A stretch of DNA of 38,675 nucleotides, from positions 1 to 38,675 of the forward strand of contig NZ_SMKQ01000067.1 of the NCBI RefSeq assembly GCF_004348995.1. The letters are read 5' to 3'. The DNA comes from Nonomuraea terrae (GTDB lineage: Bacteria; Actinomycetota; Actinomycetes; Streptosporangiales; Streptosporangiaceae). Both the position numbers and the translations under genes were made by a program. Shown here piece after piece: positions 8,803-15,471 of the stretch (its first letter is position 1; every line of letters begins with the position of its first letter). The notes under the pieces were generated by a model. It was given only the letters and a program-made list of their open reading frames with translations. It ran no database searches and was not told the origin of the DNA.

Positions 8803-9190
8803 TCGCGGCCGTCCGAGTCGTTCGGCGCGGGGCAGGCCGCGAGGGCATGCAGAACGCTCCGATTTCTCGGTGGTCTCCGTCGCGACGGAACTGAAGACCG
8901 TGAGGCGGCGGCCGCCGCCGGACTGGCCCCGGAGATCGACCTGCCGGGTCAACTGTCAGGTCGACTCCTGGACCGGATTCCTGGACGCCTTCGTGCGGCT
9001 GCGCGACCTGGATGCACTGCGCAGGTGTGCTCACCGCCGAGGAGTTCACTGTTCAGAAGCAGGAACTCCTCGCGCGCATCTGACCGGATCGGGCGGCATA
9101 CTCCGACGGCAGTCACAGTGCCCCTGAGGCCGTCCCTCCAGAGGAGCTACACCCGACTCCTTCTGCCCGCAGATTCTTCGAAGGCCGATC
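8803..9190. other. Decayed gap containing a SHOCT remnant
   Basis: This stretch of almost 400 bases has no intact gene. Its only recognisable part is the C-terminal SHOCT piece listed separately. The sequence 3' of it, to 9190, shows nothing. Confidence 0.5.
8960..9083 (+). pseudogene. SHOCT-domain protein, frameshifted 3' end
   Basis: One frame reads LDAFVRLRDLDALRR up to about 9022. A second frame takes over from 9021 and reads AGVLTAEEFTVQKQELLARI followed by a stop at 9081. Joined, they give the SHOCT signature (L-x-x-L-[RH]-x-A-G-V-L-T-x-E-E-F-x-x-x-K-x-x-L-L). A net two-base deletion around 9020 breaks the gene. SHOCT is a short C-terminal oligomerisation domain found on many membrane and phospholipase-like proteins; the N-terminal domain that once preceded it is not recognisable. 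Confidence 0.65.
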
Positions 9191-9330
9191 TCACGGTCCC
9201 GTGTCGATCCCCGCGATGACCTCGGTCAGGGAACGGCCGGCCTGGTAGTACGGGTTGTCGTCGCTGAGCTGCTCGGCCGCCCCGGTCAGCCAGACGCAGC
9301 GCAGGTTCTTGTCCCAGATGGCCAACTGAT
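9191..9330 (-). pseudogene. Unidentified C-terminal gene fragment
   Basis: On the minus strand an open frame reads IWDKNLRCVWLTGAAEQL and then SDDNPYYQAGRSLTEVIAGI, ending at a stop at 9191-9193. It has clear protein character but no start, and I do not recognise the family. It follows the oxidoreductase remnant directly. It could be the end of a fourth gene in that operon brought close by deletion. Confidence 0.4.
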
Positions 9331-9841
9331 CGCGAGCCGGCCTGGACCGCGCTCGCGGCGGCCGCCTCCTGGCTGGTCCACGGCGCGGTCTCGCGCAAAC
9401 CGGGAAGGTGCGGCAGCAGCGCGCCGCTTCGCGATGACCGTCGCAGGCCGGGCCGTCAACATGACCGGGGCGCCGTCGTCGCCGGTCACCTCGACCACCT
9501 TCGCGGACACGATCCGGCCCTGACCACGGTGCAGAGCGATCCCGGCCGAATCGAGCCGACCGACCTGACCGTCCTCCTTCCTATGCGAGGCGAAGGAATC
9601 CCGACGGGCCGGCACCGCGGCCGCGTCGAGACCACCGGTCAGCTCCTGGCCACTGACGCGCCGCCCGCGCCGCCGCCGCGGTGCGCAGCAATGCCTTGGT
9701 CGGCATGCAGGCCCGGTAGGAGCATCACCCCACCGACGAGCTCGCCCGACGACGGCGGCGCTCCCTGCACCACTCGGTCGGCGACGTTCTCCCTGACCGG
9801 GCCGGCCCCGAGGACGACGACGTCGTAGGTGTTGCTGTCAT
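9331..9841 (-). pseudogene. Pyridine nucleotide-disulfide oxidoreductase, decayed
   Basis: The remnant reads through at least three frames. It starts with the FAD-binding strand TYDVVVLGAGPV. Then ELVGG is followed, in a shifted frame, by CSYRACMPTKALLRT, which is the redox-active Cys pair region of this family. Next come ARRDSFASH, DSAGIALHRGQGRIVSAKVV, EVTGDDGAPV, a shifted LPHLPGLRETAPWTSQEAAA and AVQAG. The NAD-binding and dimerisation domains are missing. The family includes dihydrolipoamide dehydrogenase and mercuric reductase; the live enzyme would be near 470 aa. Its start overlaps the stop of the membrane-protein gene just upstream, so it was once the third gene of that operon. Confidence 0.8.
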
Positions 9842-9842
9842 G

Positions 9843-10403
9843 TCAGTTTCCCTTCGCGGCGCGGCCGAGGCGGAAGGCCGAGATGAGGAAGAAGATGCCG
9901 CCCGGGATGGCGTAGCCGGCCGCGTTGATCAGTGTCGGGTTGTCCGCGGCGGCACCAATGATGAACGACGCACCGGCGAGTACGGAGATGCCGCCGCTGA
10001 GGATCATCGGCCACTGGCCGCCCATCTTGCGGCGGGTGACACCCAGGATCAGCTGGACCAGCCCGGCCACGACCGCCCAAGCGCCCCACACGCGCAGCAC
10101 CGCCGGGATACCGGACGCGCAGGCGATGGCCACGCCGATGGCGGTGATCAGGCTGACCGCGATGTTCACGTACAGCAGGGCAGGTGATCCGGTGGTGCGC
10201 GACGCGCGGGCGTCGATGATGGCGGCGGCCACGTCGAACAGCGGGTAGAGCACGAGCAGAGTGACCGCGACCGGACCCAGTCGCGAGGCGGTCGTGAACA
10301 TCACGAGGGCCCAGACGATGGCGAAGGCGAACCGGATGAAGTACAGCCGCCGCAATGCGGACGCGGTCCCGGAAATCCCGGGTGAAGCAGCGATGGTGCT
10401 CAT
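9843..10403 (-). CDS. HdeD/DUF308-like membrane protein
   Basis: A 186-aa integral membrane protein with about six hydrophobic segments (for example FAFAIVWALVMFTTA, VAVTLLVLYPLFDVAAAII, NIAVSLITAIGVAIA, AWAVVAGLVQLILGV, PMILSGGISVLAGASFIIGA, AGYAIPGGIFFLISAF). The pattern resembles the DUF308/HdeD group, whose general role is in acid or stress response; its role here is unknown. The ATG at 10403 has a good upstream AAAGGA. It is the only intact gene between two pseudogenes on the same strand and probably shares the TetR-facing promoter. Confidence 0.8.
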   Translation of the reverse strand: MSTIAASPGISGTASALRRLYFIRFAFAIVWALVMFTTASRLGPVAVTLLVLYPLFDVAAAIIDARASRTTGSPALLYVNIAVSLITAIGVAIACASGIPAVLRVWGAWAVVAGLVQLILGVTRRKMGGQWPMILSGGISVLAGASFIIGAAADNPTLINAAGYAIPGGIFFLISAFRLGRAAKGN

Positions 10404-10441
10404 GGTGATCCTTTCAGTGGATGAGTGACGAGGAGAGCGGT

Positions 10442-10948
10442 TCAGCGCGTCCTGCGGTCGGCCCCCTTCTCGATCAGGTGGCTGACCAGACAGTGGGCGA
10501 GAGTTCACCTCTTCGGTGTGGGCCTTGGCCCGCTTCGCCAGGTAGCGCTTGACACCGGCCGCGATGGCCTGGTCCTGTCTGCTGACCAGGTACCAGGACG
10601 AGATGGTGTGCCGTGCCGCCGCCTCGCTCGTTCCGGCGCGGATGATCTGGCTGTTGACGCTGCGCAGCACGTCCTTGACCGCGACCGTGCCGATGGGTAG
10701 GCCACGCGGCGCAGTTGACGCGGCGATGACTGGGTGGCCGGCGTCGCGCAGCCAGGTGATCCCGTCCAGCCACCGTGCACGAGGACGACGGTCGGCTTGG
10801 GCGCGGCAGCCCGGGTCGGCTTCACGAAGGCTGGGGGGACCGAGGTCCGTGCCGCGGACGGCGAGACCGCCGCCGACAGGCCGACCGCGAGTGACCACGG
10901 CTGTACCGATGGACAGCGGGGCGGTGCGTACTTGCCTACACGAGCCAC
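10442..10948 (-). pseudogene. Secreted alpha/beta hydrolase, internally deleted
   Basis: From the GTG at 10948 a signal-like stretch (SLAVGLSAAVSPSAA) leads to KPTVVLVHGGW, the oxyanion-hole strand of an alpha/beta hydrolase. The frame then shifts to WLDGITWLRDAGHPVIAA. After VKDVLRSVNSQII the sequence jumps to HTISSWYLVSRQDQAI and KRYLAKRAKAHTEEVNS, the family's C-terminal part. A final shift gives AHCLVSHLIEKGADRRTR and a stop at 10442. The G-x-S-x-G nucleophile elbow and the whole middle are missing, so it cannot be an active enzyme. Intact relatives are about 280 aa. It was the first gene of the operon facing the TetR gene. Confidence 0.8.
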
Positions 10949-10968
10949 TGGTGCACAACTCCCCGCAA

Positions 10969-10984
10969 GACAGAACGTTCTATC
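10969..10984. promoter_or_regulatory. Probable TetR operator, site 1
   Basis: GACAGAACGTTCTATC has the perfect core AGAACGTTCT (10972-10981). It lies between the divergent hydrolase pseudogene and the TetR gene, nearer the operon side. It matches site 2 at 14 of 16 positions, 52 bp centre to centre, about five helical turns. Confidence 0.75.
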
Positions 10985-11020
10985 GCGTCAAAGCATGGCC
11001 ACTTATGGCGGAGCTGTCAA

Positions 11021-11036
11021 GACCGAACGTTCTACC
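11021..11036. promoter_or_regulatory. Probable TetR operator, site 2
   Basis: GACCGAACGTTCTACC has the perfect core GAACGTTC (11025-11032). It sits directly upstream of the TetR gene's -10 box (11040-11045), where bound repressor would block polymerase. This is the classic position for autoregulation. Confidence 0.75.
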
Positions 11037-11039
11037 CAC

Positions 11040-11045
11040 TAGGAT
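11040..11045 (+). promoter_or_regulatory. -10 box of the TetR gene
   Basis: TAGGAT is followed by GGTGGC and then the ATG, a spacing that predicts a leaderless or almost leaderless message. I see no convincing -35; the operator occupies the spacer. Confidence 0.5.
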
Positions 11046-11051
11046 GGTGGC

Positions 11052-11687
11052 ATGCGCAGCCAATCCGAAGGCCGGCCGTCCGAAGCGCGATCCCGGCTGC
11101 TCAACACGGCCACCCGGCTCTTCTACGCGGAGGGCATCCACGCCGTCGGCATCGATCGCATCGTCGCGGAAGCACAGGTGACGCGGGCCACCCTCTACCG
11201 GCACTTCCCGGGCAAGGAAGACCTTGTCCTCGCCTACCTGCACGAGGTCGACCGGGCCATGCGGAGCCAGGCGGACGAGGTCGTCGCCGCCGGGCTCCTG
11301 GCCGCCGACACCGTCCGAGCCCTCGGCAAGTCCATCGCCCAGGGCATCCAGTCCCCCGGCTTCCGGGGATGCGCCTTCCTCAACGCTGCCGCCGAGTTTC
11401 CCCACCCCGAGTCCCCGGTGCGCAAGACCGTGCTCGCCCACCGCCAATGGTTCCTGGAAACCGTCACGGAACTGCTGACCAAGATCCGGGAGACAGGCGC
11501 CGAGCCCGCCGCCCGCCACTTCGTGATGATGCGCGACGGCGCCATGGCCGCCGGCTGCCTGTTCGACCCGGCGCTGATCTGCGAGACCTTCCTGCGCGGA
11601 GTCGAGAGGCTCCTGCAGGTTCATGCCGCCACCGATGGCATCGGACCGGCGGGGCCTGAAGACGCCATCAACGCACCTGCACGTTGA
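11052..11687 (+). CDS. TetR-family transcriptional repressor
   Basis: A 211-aa repressor. The N-terminal helix-turn-helix spans about residues 10-57: SRLLNTATRLFYAEGIHAVG, then IDRIVAEAQVTRATLYRHFP and GKEDLVLAYL, a standard TetR DNA-binding domain. The rest is a helical ligand and dimer domain with no recognisable ligand. The start fits the -10 box and twin operators upstream. It is divergent from an operon of hydrolase (broken), HdeD-like membrane protein (intact) and FAD oxidoreductase (broken), which is very likely its regulon together with its own gene. Confidence 0.93.
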   Translation: MRSQSEGRPSEARSRLLNTATRLFYAEGIHAVGIDRIVAEAQVTRATLYRHFPGKEDLVLAYLHEVDRAMRSQADEVVAAGLLAADTVRALGKSIAQGIQSPGFRGCAFLNAAAEFPHPESPVRKTVLAHRQWFLETVTELLTKIRETGAEPAARHFVMMRDGAMAAGCLFDPALICETFLRGVERLLQVHAATDGIGPAGPEDAINAPAR

Positions 11688-11885
11688 CTGGCTCTGTCGC
11701 CGGACGTGGGTACGTCAGTATCGAAAGAAGGATCCTCTCTCTGAGAGGGTCGGAGTTCGCCCTGCCGTACCCGTGCCGTTTGATCAGCTTGGCGCTCCAG
11801 GACGCCGACAGTCCGGCGGTCACCGCGTCCAGGTCGAGCGGCAGGCCGTCGGCGTACCGGGTGAGCGCGGACACACCGCTGCCAC
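11688..11885 (-). pseudogene. ISL3-type transposase, C-terminal remnant
   Basis: The minus strand reads VSALTRYADGLPLDLDAVTA then GLSASW, and continues SAKLIKRHGYGRANSDPLRE then RILLS. This matches the C-terminal end of ISL3-family transposases (YA-x-G-L-x-x-D-x-x-A-V-x-x-G-L-x-x-x-W-S-N-G-x-x-E-G-x-V-N-R-x-K-x-x-K-R-x-x-Y-G-R-A). The segment with the catalytic Glu (S-N-G-x-x-E-G-x-V-N-R) is missing, replaced by a direct join of W to KLIKR, about a 33-bp deletion. No terminal inverted repeats could be defined. It is a dead insertion-sequence scar. Confidence 0.7.
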
Positions 11886-11945
11886 GCACTCGTGATCGCC
11901 TTTTTCCGATCGGATTCCCGGTATGGGCCGTTGGCTCTGGGGCAT

Positions 11946-12818
11946 TCAGCGGCTGATGTCGTCCAGTTCGGTCAAGTCCTCATGAGAGAGGGAGAGTCCC
12001 GCGCCGGCGATGTTCTCGCGCAGGTGTGCCGTCGACGACGTGCCCGGGATGAGCAGGATGTTCGGTGATCGCCGCAGCAGCCAGGCCAGTGCGACGGACA
12101 TCGGTGTCGCCTTCAACCGGTCGGCGACCGCCGAGAGCGCCGAGGACTGAAGCGGGGTGAAGCCCCCGAGGGGGAAGAAGGGCACGTACGCGACGCCGTC
12201 GGCGGCGAGCCGGTCGATGAGCTCGTCGTCGTGGCGGTGGGCGAGGTTGTACATGTTCTGCACGCACACGATCGGCGCGATGCTCTTCGCCTCGGTGACC
12301 TGCTCCGCGGTGGCGTTGCTGACCCCGAGGTGGCGGATCAGGCCCTGCTGCTGGAGTTCGACGAGCGTCTCGAACGCCTCGGCGAGCGAGCCAGGCTGGG
12401 GACCTCCGGCGTTGCCGAGCCGGAGGTTGACCAGGTCGAGTACGTCGAGCTGGAGGGACTTGAGGTTGTCGTGAACCTGGCTGCGCAGCTCTTCGGGTCG
12501 CCGGGCCGGAGGCCAGCCACCCTGTTCGTCACGGGTCGCGCCCACCTTGGTCACGATGTGCAGCGACTCGGGATAGGGGTGCAGTGCCTCACGGATCAAC
12601 TCGTTGGTGACGCGTGGCCCGTAGGCGTCGCTGGTGTCGATGTGGGTGATGCCGAGGTCGACCGCTTCACGCAGCACGGCCAGGGCACCGTCGCGATCGG
12701 CGGGCGGTCCCATGACCCACGGGCCGGCCAGTTGCATGGCGCCGTAACCGAACCTGGTGACGGTAAGGCCGCCCAGCGTCCAGGTGCCGCCGGGAAGAGA
12801 GAGGGAGGGTGTGCTCAT
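11946..12818 (-). CDS. Aldo/keto reductase
   Basis: A 290-aa TIM-barrel NADPH-dependent oxidoreductase of the AKR superfamily. Visible motifs are FGYGAMQLAGP near the N-terminus, DTSDAYG (catalytic Asp and Tyr), HIVTKVG (catalytic Lys), GVSNATAEQV, QNMYNLAHR and the NADPH-binding IPGTSSTAHLREN. The position that normally holds the catalytic His (DLYLIH) reads LDLVNLRLG here, so that His is absent, as in some other actinomycete members. The ATG at 12818 has GAAAGG upstream. It is divergent from an HxlR regulator across an intergenic region with two palindromes, the usual layout for a quinone- or aldehyde-responsive pair. Confidence 0.93.
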   Translation of the reverse strand: MSTPSLSLPGGTWTLGGLTVTRFGYGAMQLAGPWVMGPPADRDGALAVLREAVDLGITHIDTSDAYGPRVTNELIREALHPYPESLHIVTKVGATRDEQGGWPPARRPEELRSQVHDNLKSLQLDVLDLVNLRLGNAGGPQPGSLAEAFETLVELQQQGLIRHLGVSNATAEQVTEAKSIAPIVCVQNMYNLAHRHDDELIDRLAADGVAYVPFFPLGGFTPLQSSALSAVADRLKATPMSVALAWLLRRSPNILLIPGTSSTAHLRENIAGAGLSLSHEDLTELDDISR

Positions 12819-12888
12819 CTTGTTGCCTTTCGTCGTCCACTTGGTGGGGGTGGCGCCTTCTGTCTCCCTGTATCAGGGTTGGAGAGAA

Positions 12889-12905
12889 ACTTCCTTTTAG
12901 GAAGT
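12889..12905. promoter_or_regulatory. HxlR-type operator 1
   Basis: ACTTCC-TTTTA-GGAAGT is a perfect 6-bp inverted repeat between the divergent aldo/keto reductase and HxlR genes. HxlR/YodB-type regulators typically bind ACTT...AAGT inverted repeats. Confidence 0.65.
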
Positions 12906-12908
12906 AGA

Positions 12909-12920
12909 CACTTCGAAGTG
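12909..12920. promoter_or_regulatory. HxlR-type operator 2
   Basis: CACTTCGAAGTG is a perfect 12-bp palindrome three bases after operator 1 and shares its ACTTC half site. Two adjacent sites suggest cooperative binding. Confidence 0.6.
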
Positions 12921-12953
12921 CGTAACCCACCCATAGGTGAGAGGGGCGAATCA

Positions 12954-13400
12954 GTGACGACGATGAAGGCGACCCAGGAGAGGGCTCAGGCCAAGGTGGA
13001 GTACAACGCGTTCCTGGCGGCATGCCCCAGCCGGCGGCTGCTCGACCGAATCTCGGACAAGTGGGTCGTCCTGATCCTGTGTGCGCTGGGCGGCGACGAC
13101 AGCCCTCGCCAGCCCGGTGCAGCACACGCAGACGCTCCGAAGGCGATGCGTTACTCCGAGATCTCCCGTCTCCTGGCTGGGGTCAGTCAGAAGATGCTGA
13201 CCCAGACGCTACGCTCGCTGGAGCGCGATGGTCTACTCACCCGCACCGTGACGCCCACCGTCCCTGTCACCGTCTCCTACGAGCTGACCGACCTCGGTCT
13301 CTCGCTCCACCACATGACGCGCGGGCTCAGGAGCTGGGCGCAGACGCACATGGCCGAGGTCCTCGAAAACCGCGAGAACTACGACGCCCGCACCTCCTGA
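12954..13400 (+). CDS. HxlR-family transcriptional regulator
   Basis: A 148-aa winged-helix regulator. CPSRRLLDRISDKWVVLILC is the HxlR opening (Cys near the N-terminus, then D-K-W-x-x-L-I-L). MRYSEISRLLAGVSQKMLTQ with TLRSLERDGLLTR is the recognition helix and wing, and VSYELTDLGLSL completes the family pattern. An extra loop (GGDDSPRQPGAAHADAPKA) is inserted between helix 1 and the recognition region. The GTG at 12954 is preferred because GAGAGGGG lies 7 bases upstream; the ATG at 12963 is an alternative. The Cys before SRRLLD is the sensor position in redox-sensing members. Its target is probably the divergent aldo/keto reductase. Confidence 0.92.
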   Translation: MTTMKATQERAQAKVEYNAFLAACPSRRLLDRISDKWVVLILCALGGDDSPRQPGAAHADAPKAMRYSEISRLLAGVSQKMLTQTLRSLERDGLLTRTVTPTVPVTVSYELTDLGLSLHHMTRGLRSWAQTHMAEVLENRENYDARTS

Positions 13401-13600
13401 CGACTCACATCCAACCGTGCAACCGCTCCATGTTCTCGGCGCTACACCCTCACCTGCGAAGAGCCGTAATCGCCGCCATCCCTCCCGCCTGACGACGCGC
13501 AGGGCGATCGAGTCGCCGCCCGCCAGGGTGGGCGGCCCGAGTAGCACTCACGCCGCGGCTTCGTGGGCTGCTGCAAGAGCCAAAAAATTTCGGCCGGCGA

Positions 13601-13627
13601 TGTCGAGAACCCGTGGCTGGTTCCGTC
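13601..13627 (+). promoter_or_regulatory. ECF42-type promoter of the DGPF operon
   Basis: TGTCGA (13601-13606) and CGTC (13624-13627) are separated by 17 bp and lie 51 bp upstream of the DGPF gene. From memory, ECF42 promoters of Streptomyces have TGTCGA at -35 and a CG(A/T)C-like -10. Autoregulation by the sigma factor encoded two frames downstream is the simplest reading. Confidence 0.6.
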
Positions 13628-13677
13628 CCCGCGATGAACGACCACAATGGGTCGCACCAGCATCGAGGAGAAACACG

Positions 13678-14085
13678 ATGGCCAAGTACTTGCTGCTCAA
13701 GCACTACCGCGGCGCGCCGGCAGCGGTCAACGACGTGCCGATGGACCAGTGGACGCCGGAGGAGATCTCGGCCCACGTGCAGTACATGCAGGACTTCGCG
13801 GCCCAGCTGGAGGAGACCGGTGAGTTCGTCGACGGTCAGGCGCTCTCACCCGAGGGGACGTTCGTCCGGTACGACGGCGAGGGACGGCCGCCGGTCACCG
13901 ACGGCCCGTTCGCGGAGACCAAGGACCTCATCGCCGGCTGGATGGTGATCGACGTCGACAGCCACGAGCGGGCACTCGAGCTGGCCGGCGAGTTGTCCGC
14001 GGCTCCGGGCGCGGGCGGGAAGCCGATCCACGAGTGGGTCGAGGTGCGCCCGTTCCTGGCCGCGCCGCCCACCATCTCGGAGTGA
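13678..14085 (+). CDS. DGPF/YCII-domain protein, ECF42 partner
   Basis: A 135-aa protein with a YCII-like ferredoxin fold. The signature VTDGPFAETKDLIAGW is at about residues 73-88. These DGPF proteins accompany ECF42 sigma factors; their biochemical role is unsettled. The start is well marked: GAGGAG about 8 bases before the ATG at 13678. The stop overlaps the sigma gene start in GTGA, so the two are translationally coupled. The conserved His seen in enzymatic YCII proteins cannot be assigned with confidence. Confidence 0.92.
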   Translation: MAKYLLLKHYRGAPAAVNDVPMDQWTPEEISAHVQYMQDFAAQLEETGEFVDGQALSPEGTFVRYDGEGRPPVTDGPFAETKDLIAGWMVIDVDSHERALELAGELSAAPGAGGKPIHEWVEVRPFLAAPPTISE

Positions 14086-15239
14086 CCTCTCGGGTGAACG
14101 AGATCCTGCTCCGCAGCCTCACGCCGAGCGTGCTCGGGATCCTCGTCCGTCGCGGGGCTGACTTCGCGGCGGCCGAGGACGCCGTGCAGGACGCGCTGGT
14201 CGAGGCGGTCCGCGTGTGGCCGGACGACCCGCCGCGGGACCCCAAGGGCTGGCTGGTCACCGTGGCCTGGCGTAAGTGGCTCGACGCGACCCGCGCGGCC
14301 GCCGCCCGCCGCCGGCGTGAGGACCTCGTCGACGAGGAGCCGGCGCCCGGGCCCGCGCCCACGGTGGATGACACGCTCCAGCTCTATTTCCTGTGCGCGC
14401 ACCCGTCGCTGACGCCGTCGTCCGCGGTCGCGCTCACGCTGCGCGCCGTCGGGGGGCTGACCACCCGCCAGATCGCCCAGGCCTACCTGGTGCCGGAGGC
14501 GACCATGGCGCAGCGCATCAGCCGGGCCAAGCGCACCGTCTTCGGCGTGCGGTTCGACCAGCCCGGCGACGTCGCCACCGTGCTGCGCGTCCTCTACCTG
14601 GTCTTCAACGAGGGCTACTCCGGTGACGTCGACCTCGCCGTCGAGGCCATCCGGCTCACCCGGCAGCTCGCGGCCGCGATCGACCATCCCGAGGTGGCGG
14701 GGCTGCTCGCCCTCATGCTGCTCCACCACGCCCGGCGCGCCGCCCGGACCGCGCCGGACGGCAGCCTGGTGCCGCTCGCCGAGCAGGACCGCGGCCGGTG
14801 GGACACCGAGTCGATCGCCGAGGGCGTGGAGATCCTGCAGGCGGCCCTCGCCCGCGACCGGCTGGGCGAGTTCCAGGCCCAGGCCGCCATCGCGGCACTC
14901 CACGCTGACGCGCCCACCGCCGAGGAGACCGACTGGGTGCAGATCGTCGAGTGGTACGACGAGCTCGCGCGCCTGACCGACAGCCCGGTCGTCCGGCTGA
15001 ACCGCGCGGTGGCCGTCGGCGAGGCCGACGGACCGCGCGCCGGCCTGGCGGCGCTCGCGGCGCTGGACGACGCACTGCCACGCCACGCCGCGGTGGCGGC
15101 GTACCTCCACGAGCGCGACGGCGACCTGGCGACGGCGGCACGGCTGTACGCCGAGGCGGCTCGAAAGGCGCCCAACCTCGCCGAGCGTGACCACCTGACG
15201 TGCCAGGCCGCCCGGCTCAACGCCCGCCGGCGTCGCTGA
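14082..15239 (+). CDS. ECF42-type sigma factor with C-terminal TPR-like domain
   Basis: A 385-aa extracytoplasmic-function sigma factor, far longer than the usual 180-200 aa. Region 2 is FAAAEDAVQDALVEAVRVWP then GWLVTVAWRKWLD; region 4 is LTLRAVGGLTTRQIAQAYLV then PEATMAQRISRAKRTV. The remaining 200 residues form a helical, TPR-like extension (VLYLVFNEGYSG, VVRLNRAVAVGEADGPRAGL, AARLYAEAARKAPN) characteristic of ECF42. No anti-sigma gene is nearby; in this group the C-terminal extension is thought to control activity. The GTG at 14082 is chosen for the 4-nt overlap with the DGPF gene. Confidence 0.93.
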   Translation: MTSRVNEILLRSLTPSVLGILVRRGADFAAAEDAVQDALVEAVRVWPDDPPRDPKGWLVTVAWRKWLDATRAAAARRRREDLVDEEPAPGPAPTVDDTLQLYFLCAHPSLTPSSAVALTLRAVGGLTTRQIAQAYLVPEATMAQRISRAKRTVFGVRFDQPGDVATVLRVLYLVFNEGYSGDVDLAVEAIRLTRQLAAAIDHPEVAGLLALMLLHHARRAARTAPDGSLVPLAEQDRGRWDTESIAEGVEILQAALARDRLGEFQAQAAIAALHADAPTAEETDWVQIVEWYDELARLTDSPVVRLNRAVAVGEADGPRAGLAALAALDDALPRHAAVAAYLHERDGDLATAARLYAEAARKAPNLAERDHLTCQAARLNARRRR

Positions 15240-15304
15240 TGGGTCGCGCTCGGATTTCCCCCGGCACTCGGCGCGGCCCCGTGGCCACGAAGAGCCGGAT
15301 CAGC

Positions 15305-15409
15305 CGGCGAGGCGTCCGGGTGCACGGCATCGAGCTGTCGCCTGCGATGGTGGCGCAGTCGCGGACCAAGCCGGGTGCGGAGACCATCGGCGTGACCGTC
15401 GGGAGCGAT
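15305..15409 (+). pseudogene. SAM-dependent methyltransferase fragment
   Basis: A 35-residue piece reads RRGVRVHGIELSPAMVAQSR then TKPGAETIGVTVGS. This is the motif I to II region of a class I methyltransferase (GVRVHGIELS-PAMVA-x-x-R-x-K-PG, then I-x-V-x-x-G-D). Nothing before or after it continues the family, so only a fragment survives between the sigma factor gene and the NmrA-like gene. Confidence 0.6.
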
Positions 15410-15471
15410 TCGCGCGGTTCGCCGGAAATTTCCGCTTCGGGCGGCGCCTCGTCATGGGCTCCCGGCCGGCC

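Noticed and set aside
12231..12953. Extending the HxlR gene upstream to a 389-aa protein
   Set aside because: The extension is antisense to the aldo/keto reductase and would cross the operators; the GTG at 12954 has a ribosome site.
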